In this document: positions 26,087 to 33,177 of the stretch, in pieces
Layout: each line of letters starts with the position of its first letter
Numbering within the stretch: the first letter of the stretch is position 1
Source of the DNA: an uncultured Prevotella sp.
Lineage (GTDB): Bacteria; Bacteroidota; Bacteroidia; Bacteroidales; Bacteroidaceae
Length of the DNA: 64,000 nucleotides
Direction: 5' to 3'
Assembly: GCA_900315635.1 (NCBI GenBank)
Contig: OMZV01000005.1
Location: forward strand, 1 to 64,000
The notes under the pieces: generated by a model
Seen by the model: only the letters and a program-made list of their open reading frames with translations
Database searches by the model: none
What the model was told of the DNA's origin: nothing
Made by a program: the position numbers and the translations under genes

Positions 26087-27103
26087 ATGAAAGATTTAGA
26101 TTGGGCTAACTTGTCTTTCGGTTACATGAAGACCGACTACAACGTGCGTTGTTACTACCGTGACGGTAAATGGGGCGAGATTGAGGTTTGCTCCGACGAA
26201 TACATCAACCTGCACATGGCTGCTACCTGTCTGCACTATGGCCAGGAGGCTTTCGAGGGATTGAAGGCTTACCGCTGCCCTGACGGCAAGGTTCGTATTT
26301 TCCGTGTCAAGGACAATGCTGCCCGTCTGCAGAGCACTTGCGACGGTATCGTTATGCCGAAGGTGCCTACAGAGATGTTCGAGGAAATGGTAAAGAAGGT
26401 TGTCCGCCTCAACCAGGACTACATTCCTACATACGAGAGCGGTGCTACTCTGTACATCCGTCCGTTGCTCATCGGTATCTCTGCACAGGTCGGCGTTCAC
26501 CCATCAAAGGATTACTTGTTCCTCATCTTCGTCACTCCGGTAGGTCCTTACTTCAAGGGCGGATTCCAGAGCAACAAGTACGCAATCATCCGCGACTACG
26601 ACCGCGCCGCTCCTCTGGGCACAGGTATATATAAGGTAGGCGGCAACTATGCTGCTTCCCTGAAGGCTCACACCATTGCTGCAAGCAAGGGCTATGGCTC
26701 AGAGTTCTATCTCGACTCTAAGGAGAAGAAGTATGTCGACGAGTGCGGTGCTGCCAACTTCTTCGGAATCAAGAACAACACGTATGTCACTCCAAAGTCG
26801 ACAAGTATTCTTCCGTCAATCACCAACAAGAGCTTGATGCAGATTGCCGAAGACCTTGGGCTGAAGGTTGAGCGTCGTCCGGTTCCTGTTGACGAGCTTC
26901 CAACATTCGAGGAGGCTGGAGCCTGCGGTACGGCTGCCGTCATCTCGCCTATCTCTGAGCTCGACGATCTCGATACCGGCGTTAAGTATAAGTTCGGCGA
27001 CAAGCCAGGACCATGGTCAACAAAGCTGTACAACACCCTTCGTGGCATCCAGTACGGCACTATTGAGGACAAGCATGGCTGGACGACAGTCGTCATCGAC
27101 TAA
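26087..27103 (+). CDS. ilvE: Branched-chain amino acid aminotransferase
   Basis: A 338-residue fold-type IV PLP aminotransferase for leucine, isoleucine and valine. The PLP lysine is Lys183 in GIYKVGGNYAASL. The conserved HYGQEAFEGLKAYR (about 50-63), the ECGAANFF loop and the C-terminal EAGACGTAAVISPI motif are present. Length and motifs fit the eukaryote-like BCAT-II group common in Bacteroidetes. It stands alone with its own promoter, and a large double-hairpin repeat follows directly after the stop. Confidence 0.95.
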   Translation: MKDLDWANLSFGYMKTDYNVRCYYRDGKWGEIEVCSDEYINLHMAATCLHYGQEAFEGLKAYRCPDGKVRIFRVKDNAARLQSTCDGIVMPKVPTEMFEEMVKKVVRLNQDYIPTYESGATLYIRPLLIGISAQVGVHPSKDYLFLIFVTPVGPYFKGGFQSNKYAIIRDYDRAAPLGTGIYKVGGNYAASLKAHTIAASKGYGSEFYLDSKEKKYVDECGAANFFGIKNNTYVTPKSTSILPSITNKSLMQIAEDLGLKVERRPVPVDELPTFEEAGACGTAAVISPISELDDLDTGVKYKFGDKPGPWSTKLYNTLRGIQYGTIEDKHGWTTVVID

Positions 27104-27110
27104 CCATAAG

Positions 27111-27192
27111 TAGGGGCGACGGTCTCCGAACCGTCGCCAGTTCAACATCCGAATTGTCGTCAGTTTCGACGGTTCGGAGACCGTCGCCCCTA
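27111..27192. repeat. Double-hairpin element with 26-bp perfect inverted arms
   Basis: The left arm (27111-27136: TAGGGGCGACGGTCTCCG, then AACCGTCG) is the perfect reverse complement of the right arm (27167-27192), with 30 bases between. Each arm is itself a hairpin (CGACGGT-CTCCGA-ACCGTCG). It resembles a REP/BIME-like element. A partial copy (GCGACAGTCTCCGAACCGTC) lies near 33022. It is placed between ilvE and the DUF975 gene and could terminate ilvE transcription. Confidence 0.85.
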
Positions 27193-27246
27193 TCTTTTCT
27201 AAAAGGAACGAAATCTATAAACCCACAAATTACCCAACAACCAAAT

Positions 27247-27939
27247 ATGAAAACAATATCAGAATACAAAGACCAGGCGCTGGAAGCTCTCAGCGGAAAC
27301 TGGATAACCGGGGCTGTTGCTACACTCATTTACCTTTTAATCGTTGGCGGAATCCCATCAATTTGCTCATTAAGTATTGGAGGCGACAGTGACAGCCTGA
27401 GTGCAGGCGACGCTCTGGGCAATGTCGTTACAATCCTGTTGTGGCCAATGATATTTGGCTACACTATCCTGTTCCTCAACGTTTTCCGCCGAAACAACAC
27501 ACGGGTAGAAGGGCTGTTCGATGGATTCAAGAATTATGGAAAAGTTCTCGGAACGACATTACTCGTTTATATCTATCAGCTTCTCTGGTGTTTGCTGCTT
27601 ATCATTCCGGGTATAATAAAGGGTTATTCATACTCGATGACATTCTACGTCATGAAGGATAATCCGTCACTGGCGTACAATGATGCCATCGAAGAGAGCA
27701 TGCGGCTCATGCAGGGTCACAAGATGCAGCTATTTCTCCTTGATCTCAGCATGATTGGATGGCTTATACTGAGTTTCCTTACTCTGGGTATCGGATTCCT
27801 GTTCCTCGCGCCTTACAACCAGACTGCTCATGCGGCATTCTATCAGGACTTGATAGCCGAGGCTAATCCCAACAGCTTTGACGACGCACGAGATTACGAG
27901 GAACCCATAAATAAGCCCGACTTTGAAGAAGTAAAATAA
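27247..27939 (+). CDS. DUF975 family integral membrane protein
   Basis: A 230-residue membrane protein with about five hydrophobic segments. Segments such as GNWITGAVATLIYLLIVGG and GIIKGYSYSMTFYVMKDNPS followed by EESMRLMQGHKMQLFLLDLS are typical of DUF975 proteins, whose function is unknown. The open frame reaches back to 27154 through the double-hairpin repeat; the ATG at 27247 (MKTISEYKDQALEALSGNW) fits homologues. The C-terminus is acidic and cytoplasmic. Confidence 0.85.
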   Translation: MKTISEYKDQALEALSGNWITGAVATLIYLLIVGGIPSICSLSIGGDSDSLSAGDALGNVVTILLWPMIFGYTILFLNVFRRNNTRVEGLFDGFKNYGKVLGTTLLVYIYQLLWCLLLIIPGIIKGYSYSMTFYVMKDNPSLAYNDAIEESMRLMQGHKMQLFLLDLSMIGWLILSFLTLGIGFLFLAPYNQTAHAAFYQDLIAEANPNSFDDARDYEEPINKPDFEEVK

Positions 27940-27967
27940 TAAGATTTTATTACGTCACTATATGGAG

Positions 27968-28000
27968 AAGGGTTGTAGCCACTGCGGTTACAACCCTTTT
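27968..28000 (+). terminator. Terminator of the DUF975 gene
   Basis: GGGTTGTAGCC-ACTGC-GGTTACAACCC followed by TTTT, about 30 bases past the stop codon. Confidence 0.82.
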
Positions 28001-28138
28001 CTATTTGCATTTTCGAGGATCAATATATCCCATAGAGGTTGCCTTGACGATAAGACCGGCGACATTCTTGACATGAAGTTTACGGAATATGTTCTTTCTG
28101 TGATTCTCAACGGTGTCCTCTGAAATGAAGAGCTCTGA
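28001..28138 (-). pseudogene. Remnant of a LuxR-type helix-turn-helix domain
   Basis: The minus-strand frame reads SELFISEDTVENHRKNIFRK and continues LHVKNVAGLIVKATSMGYID before a stop. This is the C-terminal half of a LuxR/NarL helix-turn-helix (ISEDTV-NHRKNIFRKL-VKN). The frame is closed by a stop just upstream and no start codon or receiver domain is present, so it is a decayed fragment of a response-regulator gene. It overlaps nothing functional except the flank of a terminator. Confidence 0.72.
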
Positions 28139-28282
28139 GCTTCAATGTTGAATCTTACAGCGTTCTTGATTGGTATTAAAGTTGCAAAATTATAAATCCC
28201 TGTGAAAAAGCAATAGCGGTTTTCCGTCATATTTAAATAACAAAGCCAATTGAGCTATAAGTTAATCAATACTAAATAACAG

Positions 28283-28310
28283 AGCGGAAGTTGCACAACT
28301 CCCGCTTTTT
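28283..28310 (+). terminator. Orphan terminator-like hairpin
   Basis: AGCGGAAGTT-GCAC-AACTCCCGCT with one mismatch, followed by five T residues. No plus-strand gene or clear promoter precedes it within 280 bases. It may be left over from a lost gene. The surrounding 28139-28361 gap shows nothing else I recognise apart from a TTACTTTGC box (28313 onward) that may serve trmB. Confidence 0.55.
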
Positions 28311-28361
28311 CATTTACTTTGCATTTCATAAAACATGAAACATAATTTATGAAAAAGTAAA

Positions 28362-29132
28362 GTGAGCAAAGGTAAACTACAGAAATTCGCAGAGATGGAG
28401 ACATTCAAGAATGTCTTCCAGTACCCATATTCAGTAATCAGCGAAGTTCCGTTCACAATGAAAGGACACTGGCGCGAGCAATACTTCCATAATGATAATC
28501 CGATAGTCCTTGAACTTGGCTGCGGCAAAGGAGAATATACCGTCGGACTGGCACGCATGTATCCGAATATCAACTTCATTGGAGTTGACATCAAAGGAGC
28601 CCGCATCTATACCGGAGCCAAGCAGGCGCTGGAAGAGAACCTGCCTAATGTTGCCTTTCTCCGCACAAGCATTGAGATTATCGACCGATTCTTCGGACAA
28701 GACGAGGTGCAGGAAATATGGCTCACTTTCTCCGACCCACAGATGAAGAACGTCCACAAGAGACTCACCTCTACTTTCTTCATGAACCGCTACCGCCACT
28801 TCCTTATAAATAATGGTATAATCCACTTGAAGACTGATTCTAACTTTCTCTTCACCTACACGACATACATGGTTGAGAAGAACAACTTGCCTGTCCTGCT
28901 AAGGACTGAAGATTTATACCATACCGACGGACTTGACGACCGCACACGCGAGATTCTTGGCATTCATACCTACTATGAAAATCAATGGATTGAGCGTGGA
29001 CTGAGCATAAAATACATGAAGTTTGAACTACCTCATGCAGGCGAGTTGGTTGAGCCTGACATTGAGATAGAACTCGACGACTACAGAAGCTACAAACGCA
29101 CAAAGCGCAGCGGATTGGATAAGACGAAATAA
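28362..29132 (+). CDS. trmB: tRNA (guanine-N7)-methyltransferase
   Basis: A 256-residue class I SAM-dependent methyltransferase that makes m7G46 in tRNA. The SAM site is [15 protein letters not shown] (about 50-64). The active-site segment [17 protein letters not shown] replaces the proteobacterial TFPDPWPKK form, as is usual in Bacteroidetes. The start is GTG ([20 protein letters not shown]); homologues start at this position and no ATG fits. tRNA-Cys lies about 80 bases downstream with its own promoter. Confidence 0.93.
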   Translation: MSKGKLQKFAEMETFKNVFQYPYSVISEVPFTMKGHWREQYFHNDNPIVLELGCGKGEYTVGLARMYPNINFIGVDIKGARIYTGAKQALEENLPNVAFLRTSIEIIDRFFGQDEVQEIWLTFSDPQMKNVHKRLTSTFFMNRYRHFLINNGIIHLKTDSNFLFTYTTYMVEKNNLPVLLRTEDLYHTDGLDDRTREILGIHTYYENQWIERGLSIKYMKFELPHAGELVEPDIEIELDDYRSYKRTKRSGLDKTK

Positions 29133-29148
29133 AAAATATCAGAAAAAG

Positions 29149-29180
29149 TTTGGTCATTCCAAACAAAAGGGTTACCTTTG
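29149..29180 (+). promoter_or_regulatory. Promoter of tRNA-Cys
   Basis: TTTG (29149-29152) and TACCTTTG (29173-29180) with 20-base spacing, 32 bases before the tRNA. Confidence 0.72.
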
Positions 29181-29212
29181 CATCCGCAAATACGCCAAAC
29201 GGCGTCGGGCAT

Positions 29213-29283
29213 GGTGCGTTGTCCGAACGGTTAGGTACTGGTCTGCAAAACCACTTAAGGCGGTTCGACTCCGCCACGCACCT
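29213..29283 (+). tRNA. tRNA-Cys (GCA)
   Basis: A 71-nt cloverleaf. The acceptor arm GGTGCGT pairs with ACGCACC; the anticodon loop CTGCAAA holds GCA; the T arm has GGCGGTTCGACTCCGCC. CCA is not encoded. It is followed by its own terminator. Confidence 0.95.
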
Positions 29284-29287
29284 CTAG

Positions 29288-29324
29288 AAAAGGCAGTTAA
29301 TCGAAAGATTGACTGCCTTTTTTG
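29288..29324 (+). terminator. Terminator of tRNA-Cys
   Basis: AGGCAGT-TAATC-GAAA-GATTG-ACTGCCT followed by a T-run, directly behind the tRNA. Confidence 0.88.
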
Positions 29325-29351
29325 TACAAATCCCGCTTAAGAAATTAATCC

Positions 29352-29462
29352 CCAACAAGCCTCCCCCAAGGGGAGGATGTTTAGTTACCGAACGACCATT
29401 GAGCAGCCACTCTATTTAAATAAGGTAATCAAATATCCTCCCCTTGGGGGAGGCTTGGTGGG
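29352..29462. repeat. Inverted pair of CCTCCCC/GGGGAGG palindromic repeats
   Basis: Two copies of CAAGCCTCCCCCAAGGGGA-GGATGTTTAGTTACC in opposite orientation, separated by about 35 bases; together they could fold into one long hairpin. They occupy the 29325-29498 gap between tRNA-Cys and the convergent DUF1232 gene, which has no gene in it. Confidence 0.88.
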
Positions 29463-29498
29463 GAATTGAATTGTTGGGGGAATTTAAATTATTTTGTT

Positions 29499-29906
29499 TT
29501 AAATCGGATTATCCTCAGGGTCATTCTTGAATAGGTCATCAGCGGCTTTCTGCTCATCCTCATCAAACCACTGGGCAAGCTTGGAGTGAGCCTTCTCCTT
29601 GACCTCATCACTAACCTCAGCCCAAACCTTATGGACAACATACATAAGGACAGCTAAGTCGTCGCCAAGTCCAGCAATAGGAATAGCGTCAGGAACCACG
29701 TCGAGCGGACTGATAAGATAGCCCAAGGCACCTATGATAATAGCTTTATCCTTTACCGACACCTTATCGCTCTGTAAGGTGTAATATAATATCAATGCTG
29801 CATAGACGAGCTTTGCGCCCGAGCGCTTGGCAATGTGTGCTATCTTGTCAACAAATCCCTTATCAGAGTATTTGTCCTCATATTTTAAGAAATCAGGTAG
29901 TTCCAT
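29499..29906 (-). CDS. YkvA-type DUF1232 protein
   Basis: A 135-residue protein. The central DUF1232 core, DKAIIIGALGYLISPLDVVP followed by DAIPIAGLGDDLAVLMYV, gives a short hydrophobic hairpin that is often membrane-associated; the function of the family is unknown. The C-terminus is strongly acidic (FDEDEQKAADDLFKNDPEDN). ATG at 29906 is preferred over the TTG one codon earlier. It lies about 60 bases downstream of another small membrane protein gene on the same strand. Confidence 0.87.
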   Translation of the reverse strand: MELPDFLKYEDKYSDKGFVDKIAHIAKRSGAKLVYAALILYYTLQSDKVSVKDKAIIIGALGYLISPLDVVPDAIPIAGLGDDLAVLMYVVHKVWAEVSDEVKEKAHSKLAQWFDEDEQKAADDLFKNDPEDNPI

Positions 29907-29967
29907 CAAAAAATAAATTAGAAATTAGAAATAATAAATTAGAAATGTTACAGCTAAGGGATTGGGG

Positions 29968-30417
29968 CTAAATGTCGAATTTCAGCACTTCATCAACAAA
30001 TTTCCTGACCTTTGGCTGATAGGAATCAAGGCGTTTCAGACGAGTTCTGATAATTACTTTCTGTATACCGAGGTACAAAAGGAACAATCCAATGCCAATA
30101 GCCAAAGCAACGAACAGGCTCCACTCGCCCCACGGCAGGCTGTCGTCAGGGAAAGCCGAGATGACAATGACCGGCAAGGCTATCAGGAATCCCGCAACAG
30201 TGTAGCGGCTACGCTGCGTGCCCTTACTGTCGAGAATAGCCTGACGCTCAAAGAGATAGTCATCGAGCTCTTCCTGTGCAATAGCAAACCGCTCAAGCAA
30301 AGGGAAGCCAGCATCATCCTTATGATCACGAATCAGTCTTTCAATCTTGTGCTGAAAGTCATTGAGGTCACCCTCTATCATATCCGTATGCTGGAGTTTG
30401 AACATGTAATCACTCAT
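29968..30417 (-). CDS. Hypothetical small membrane protein with two transmembrane helices
   Basis: A 149-residue protein I do not recognise. The N-terminal 70 residues are polar and helical (QHKIERLIRDHKDD, LLERFAIAQEELDDYLFERQ). Two membrane helices follow: TVAGFLIALPVIVISAF and LFVALAIGIGLFLLYLGIQ. The C-terminal tail (RTRLKRLDSYQPKVRKFVDE) is basic. The topology therefore puts both ends in the cytoplasm. It is directly downstream of RNase P RNA on the minus strand and may share its transcript. Confidence 0.75.
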   Translation of the reverse strand: MSDYMFKLQHTDMIEGDLNDFQHKIERLIRDHKDDAGFPLLERFAIAQEELDDYLFERQAILDSKGTQRSRYTVAGFLIALPVIVISAFPDDSLPWGEWSLFVALAIGIGLFLLYLGIQKVIIRTRLKRLDSYQPKVRKFVDEVLKFDI

Positions 30418-30437
30418 AGTATCTTCAAATTTAAAAA

Positions 30438-30829
30438 GAAAGCAGAGCCCCTATAAGCCGGGTTCCGTTCTACAAGAGCCTCTCGGCAATTGCAGTGCCT
30501 GCCATTTATCTACTCCGCGGGTCACCCCACGGCTCTAGCATTCTACCCTCCATCGTGAGTCCTAAGTCTCTCGGGCGGGCTACCCTCAGCCGATGGTTTA
30601 CATGAACTTGCAGCCCCCAGATGGCACAGCCAGACGATCACCCGTCTGCTGGTGGTCTCTTACACCACCTTCTCACCCTTACCCCACAGACTGTGAGGCG
30701 GTTATTTTCTTCTGCGTTCACCTACCGTCGCCGGCAGCTTCTACTTTCGGAAGTGGAGCGCCCTATGCTGCCCGGACTTTCCTCTCGCGTCTCGAAAGAC
30801 GCCAGCGGCAGAGCCGGGACACTGCTTTC
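30438..30829 (-). ncRNA. rnpB: RNase P RNA (class A)
   Basis: The catalytic RNA of RNase P, which trims tRNA 5' ends. On the minus strand it contains the invariant GAGGAAAGTCCGGGC near the 5' side, AACGCAGAAGAAAATAACCG, the GGTAAGGGTGAGAAGG segment, and the 3' part GAACCCGGCTTATAGG. P1 is an exact 8-bp pairing of GAAAGCAG at the 5' end with CTGCTTTC at the 3' end, which sets the boundaries. The length of 392 nt is in the normal range. No T-run gives a sharp end beyond TTCTTTTT. Confidence 0.95.
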
Positions 30830-30834
30830 AAACT

Positions 30835-30867
30835 ACAAAGATAACACAAAGGAATCGAATAAACAAA
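30835..30867 (-). promoter_or_regulatory. Promoter of rnpB
   Basis: On the minus strand TTTG (30864-30867) and TATCTTTGT (30835-30843) with 20-base spacing; the RNA starts 6 bases further on. The AT-rich gap from here to htrA (30868-31153) otherwise contains only the htrA promoter. Confidence 0.75.
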
Positions 30868-31039
30868 AAAAGTCAACAAGTTTTTGAGTTTTTAAGGTTT
30901 TTAGTTTATTAGTTTCAATGGGCCCGCTATTTTAAGTTCTTTTCGCTGTTTGAATGAATGTAAAAATATATCCGCTAGCAATTAAGAGCATTTAAAATGT
31001 TAATTTAGATTGTTAAAAGGGGATAAATAGAACAGACAA

Positions 31040-31074
31040 TTTGTCAGATTAACAATTTTTGCGCTTATATTTGC
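31040..31074 (+). promoter_or_regulatory. Promoter of the htrA/degP gene
   Basis: TTTG (31040-31043) and TATATTTGC (31066-31074), spacing 22, giving a leader of about 75 nt. Confidence 0.6.
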
Positions 31075-31153
31075 ACCGTGTTTAAAGAAAGACGCCACTA
31101 AGGTGTCATTTCATAAGATAGAATATAAAAATAAATTAACGAATAAGTAACAA

Positions 31154-32626
31154 ATGAAGAATCTTTCAAAGTATCTCATGGGCGGTGCTTGCGCCATAGC
31201 GCTCACACTGTCGACCGCTACAGCCATCAAGGTGTATGCGGCTGAACCACAGGCTACCATTGCCGGTCAGCCAGTCGACCTGACCTACGCAGCCGAGAAG
31301 GCAATACCTGCCGTTGTACATATTAAATATGTGCAGAACTCAAAGACACAGACTATCGATGTTCAGGACGACCCGTTCGGAGGCTTCTTCGACCCGTTCG
31401 GATTCTTCGGCAATCCTAATGACAACGGTCAGGGCGGAACACGCAAGGAGCGCGTACAGACTCCTAAGAAAGAGGCTACCGGCTCAGGTGTAATCATCTC
31501 AAGCGATGGATATATCGTAACCAACAACCACGTTGTCGAGGGTGCTGACGAACTTACCGTCACACTGAACGACAACCGTGAGTTCTCTGCCCGCATCGTT
31601 GGAACAGATAAGCAGACCGACCTCGCTCTTATCAAGGTTGACGCCAAGAATCTCCCTACTCTTCCTATCGGCAACTCCGATGACTTGAAGGTCGGCGAGT
31701 GGGTAATTGCTGTCGGCAACCCATACAACCTCAACTCTACCGTCACAGCCGGTATCGTCAGTGCAAAGGCTCGTGGACTCGGTGCTACACCTAATGGCAT
31801 CGAAAGTTTCATTCAGACTGATGCGGCTATCAACCCGGGTAACTCTGGTGGTGCACTGGTCAACACACGTGGTGAGCTTGTCGGTATCAACGCAATGCTC
31901 TACTCTCAGACCGGTTCATACAGCGGCTATGGCTTTGCCATTCCTACAAGCATCATGACAAAGGTTGTCGATGATATTAAGAAGTACGGAAGCGTACAGC
32001 GTGTAATGCTCGGCGTCAGTGGTCAGGATGTACTTACTTACATAAACGCTCAGAAGGATCAGGGCAAGGATGTTGACCTCGGAACAAATGAGGGTGTATA
32101 CATCGCAACTGTTGACCCTGACGGAAATGGTGCAGATGCTGGTCTTGAGAAGGGCGATGTCATCATAGAACTCGACGGCAAGAAGATTGAGAAGATGTCT
32201 GAGCTCCAGGCAGCTATCAACGCAAAGCGTCCGGGCGACAAGGCAACCATCACTTATCTGCATAATAAGAAGAAGGTCTCCAAGACTATCACTCTTAAGA
32301 ATGCTCAAGGCACAACGAAGATTATCGAGCAAGCCGACATCGATGTACTGGGTGGTCAGTTCCGTCCAATCACCGAGGCTCAGAAGAAGCAGCTCAATAT
32401 CAGCTACGGACTTGAGGTTCTGAAGGTCAACAACGGTGCATTGAAGGATGCCGGTATCAACCGCGGATTCATCATCCAGAAGGTTAACGACGAGAATGTC
32501 AACAGCATCGACGAACTGCAGAAGCTTGTCAAGACAGCATCTACAAGCAAGGAGCCGGTACTCTACATCTCCGGATTGTATCCTAGTGGCAAGAAGGCTT
32601 ACTTCGCAGTACCTCTGTCTGAGTAA
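31154..32626 (+). CDS. degP: Do/HtrA family periplasmic serine protease
   Basis: A 490-residue periplasmic protease/chaperone for misfolded envelope proteins. The N-terminal signal peptide or anchor is 1-29. The trypsin-like domain has the full triad: His126 (VTNNHVVEGA), Asp156 (TDLALIKV) and Ser231 (NPGNSGGAL). Two PDZ domains follow, about 285-375 (EGVYIATVDPDGNGADAGLE) and 395-480 (GLEVLKVNNGALKDAGINRG). A Gly/Phe/Pro-rich insertion (DDPFGGFFDPFGFFGNPND) forms the LA-loop region. Length and order match DegP/DegQ. It is monocistronic, with its own promoter and terminator. Confidence 0.95.
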   Translation: MKNLSKYLMGGACAIALTLSTATAIKVYAAEPQATIAGQPVDLTYAAEKAIPAVVHIKYVQNSKTQTIDVQDDPFGGFFDPFGFFGNPNDNGQGGTRKERVQTPKKEATGSGVIISSDGYIVTNNHVVEGADELTVTLNDNREFSARIVGTDKQTDLALIKVDAKNLPTLPIGNSDDLKVGEWVIAVGNPYNLNSTVTAGIVSAKARGLGATPNGIESFIQTDAAINPGNSGGALVNTRGELVGINAMLYSQTGSYSGYGFAIPTSIMTKVVDDIKKYGSVQRVMLGVSGQDVLTYINAQKDQGKDVDLGTNEGVYIATVDPDGNGADAGLEKGDVIIELDGKKIEKMSELQAAINAKRPGDKATITYLHNKKKVSKTITLKNAQGTTKIIEQADIDVLGGQFRPITEAQKKQLNISYGLEVLKVNNGALKDAGINRGFIIQKVNDENVNSIDELQKLVKTASTSKEPVLYISGLYPSGKKAYFAVPLSE

Positions 32627-32653
32627 TTCCGAACTCATTTTATCCACACAAAT

Positions 32654-32701
32654 AAAAATCCCCACCAAGCCTACTCAACGAATGGTTTGGTGGGGATTTT
32701 T
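32654..32701 (+). terminator. Terminator of the htrA/degP gene
   Basis: AAAAATCCCCACCAA pairs with TTGGTGGGGATTTTT, 15 bp perfect, with a T-run, about 30 bases past the stop. A second TTTGGTGGGGATT copy follows at about 32730. The arms share the CCCCACCAAGCC sequence of the palindromic repeat family. Confidence 0.85.
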
Positions 32702-32790
32702 GTTTCTATTGGTGGGAAATTTTGTTTGGTTTGGTGGGGATTATTATTTTGATTTATATTTACAGACCAATAATGAATAACAAACCGGTT

Positions 32791-32900
32791 TGTAAAAGAT
32801 ACCCTTTTAGCTTCTAATTGGGTATCTTTCACATTGTAATTGGGTATCTTTTACACTGTAATTAGGTACGTTTTAGAGCGTTATTTGATATGCCTTTGTA
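32791..32900. repeat. Five 22-bp near-palindromic repeat units
   Basis: Five contiguous units of exactly 22 bases (TGTAAAAGATACCCTTTTA-, TCTAATTGGGTATCTTTCA-, TGTAATTGGGTATCTTTTA-, TGTAATTAGGTACGTTTTA-, CGTTATTTGATATGCCTTTG-). It is the longest cluster of the family, placed between htrA and the CCA-adding enzyme. The rest of the 32702-33171 gap holds a partial GCGACAGTCTCCGAACCG copy, CCACTGTAGGGGCG, and an ACCTTTTTACCTTTTT run, but no gene. Confidence 0.85.
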
Positions 32901-33021
32901 ACAGATTGTTTACCAATAAGATACAGAGGTGGCTCCATAAACAAACGAATTTTATAGTAAATCAAAAATAATTTACATCATGATTATCGTCCATAGCCCG
33001 TCACTTCAAATTACATGTTGG

Positions 33022-33177
33022 TGCGACAGTCTCCGAACCGTCGGATTAAAAGACTTCTCTATTTCTTATATTAGATTGTTTCGCATGCTACATGATTAAC
33101 TCTAATCCACTGTAGGGGCGCTGATAGACAGCAAGGCACATGCCTTTTTACCTTTTTACTTTTTTACCTTTTTACCT
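33022..33177. repeat. Partial repeat copies and an ACCTTTTTACCTTTTT run
   Basis: GCGACAGTCTCCGAACCGTC (about 33023) is a partial arm of the 27111 element; CCACTGTAGGGGCG (about 33110) matches the 11150 element. CTTTTTACCTTTTTACTTTT (33147-33177) abuts the CCA-enzyme stop codon and matches one arm of the 47462 inverted repeat. Confidence 0.7.

Noticed and set aside
28238-28262. tRNA-like D-arm (TAGCTCAATTGG on the minus strand)
   Set aside because: No acceptor, anticodon or T arm can be built around it; a chance match.
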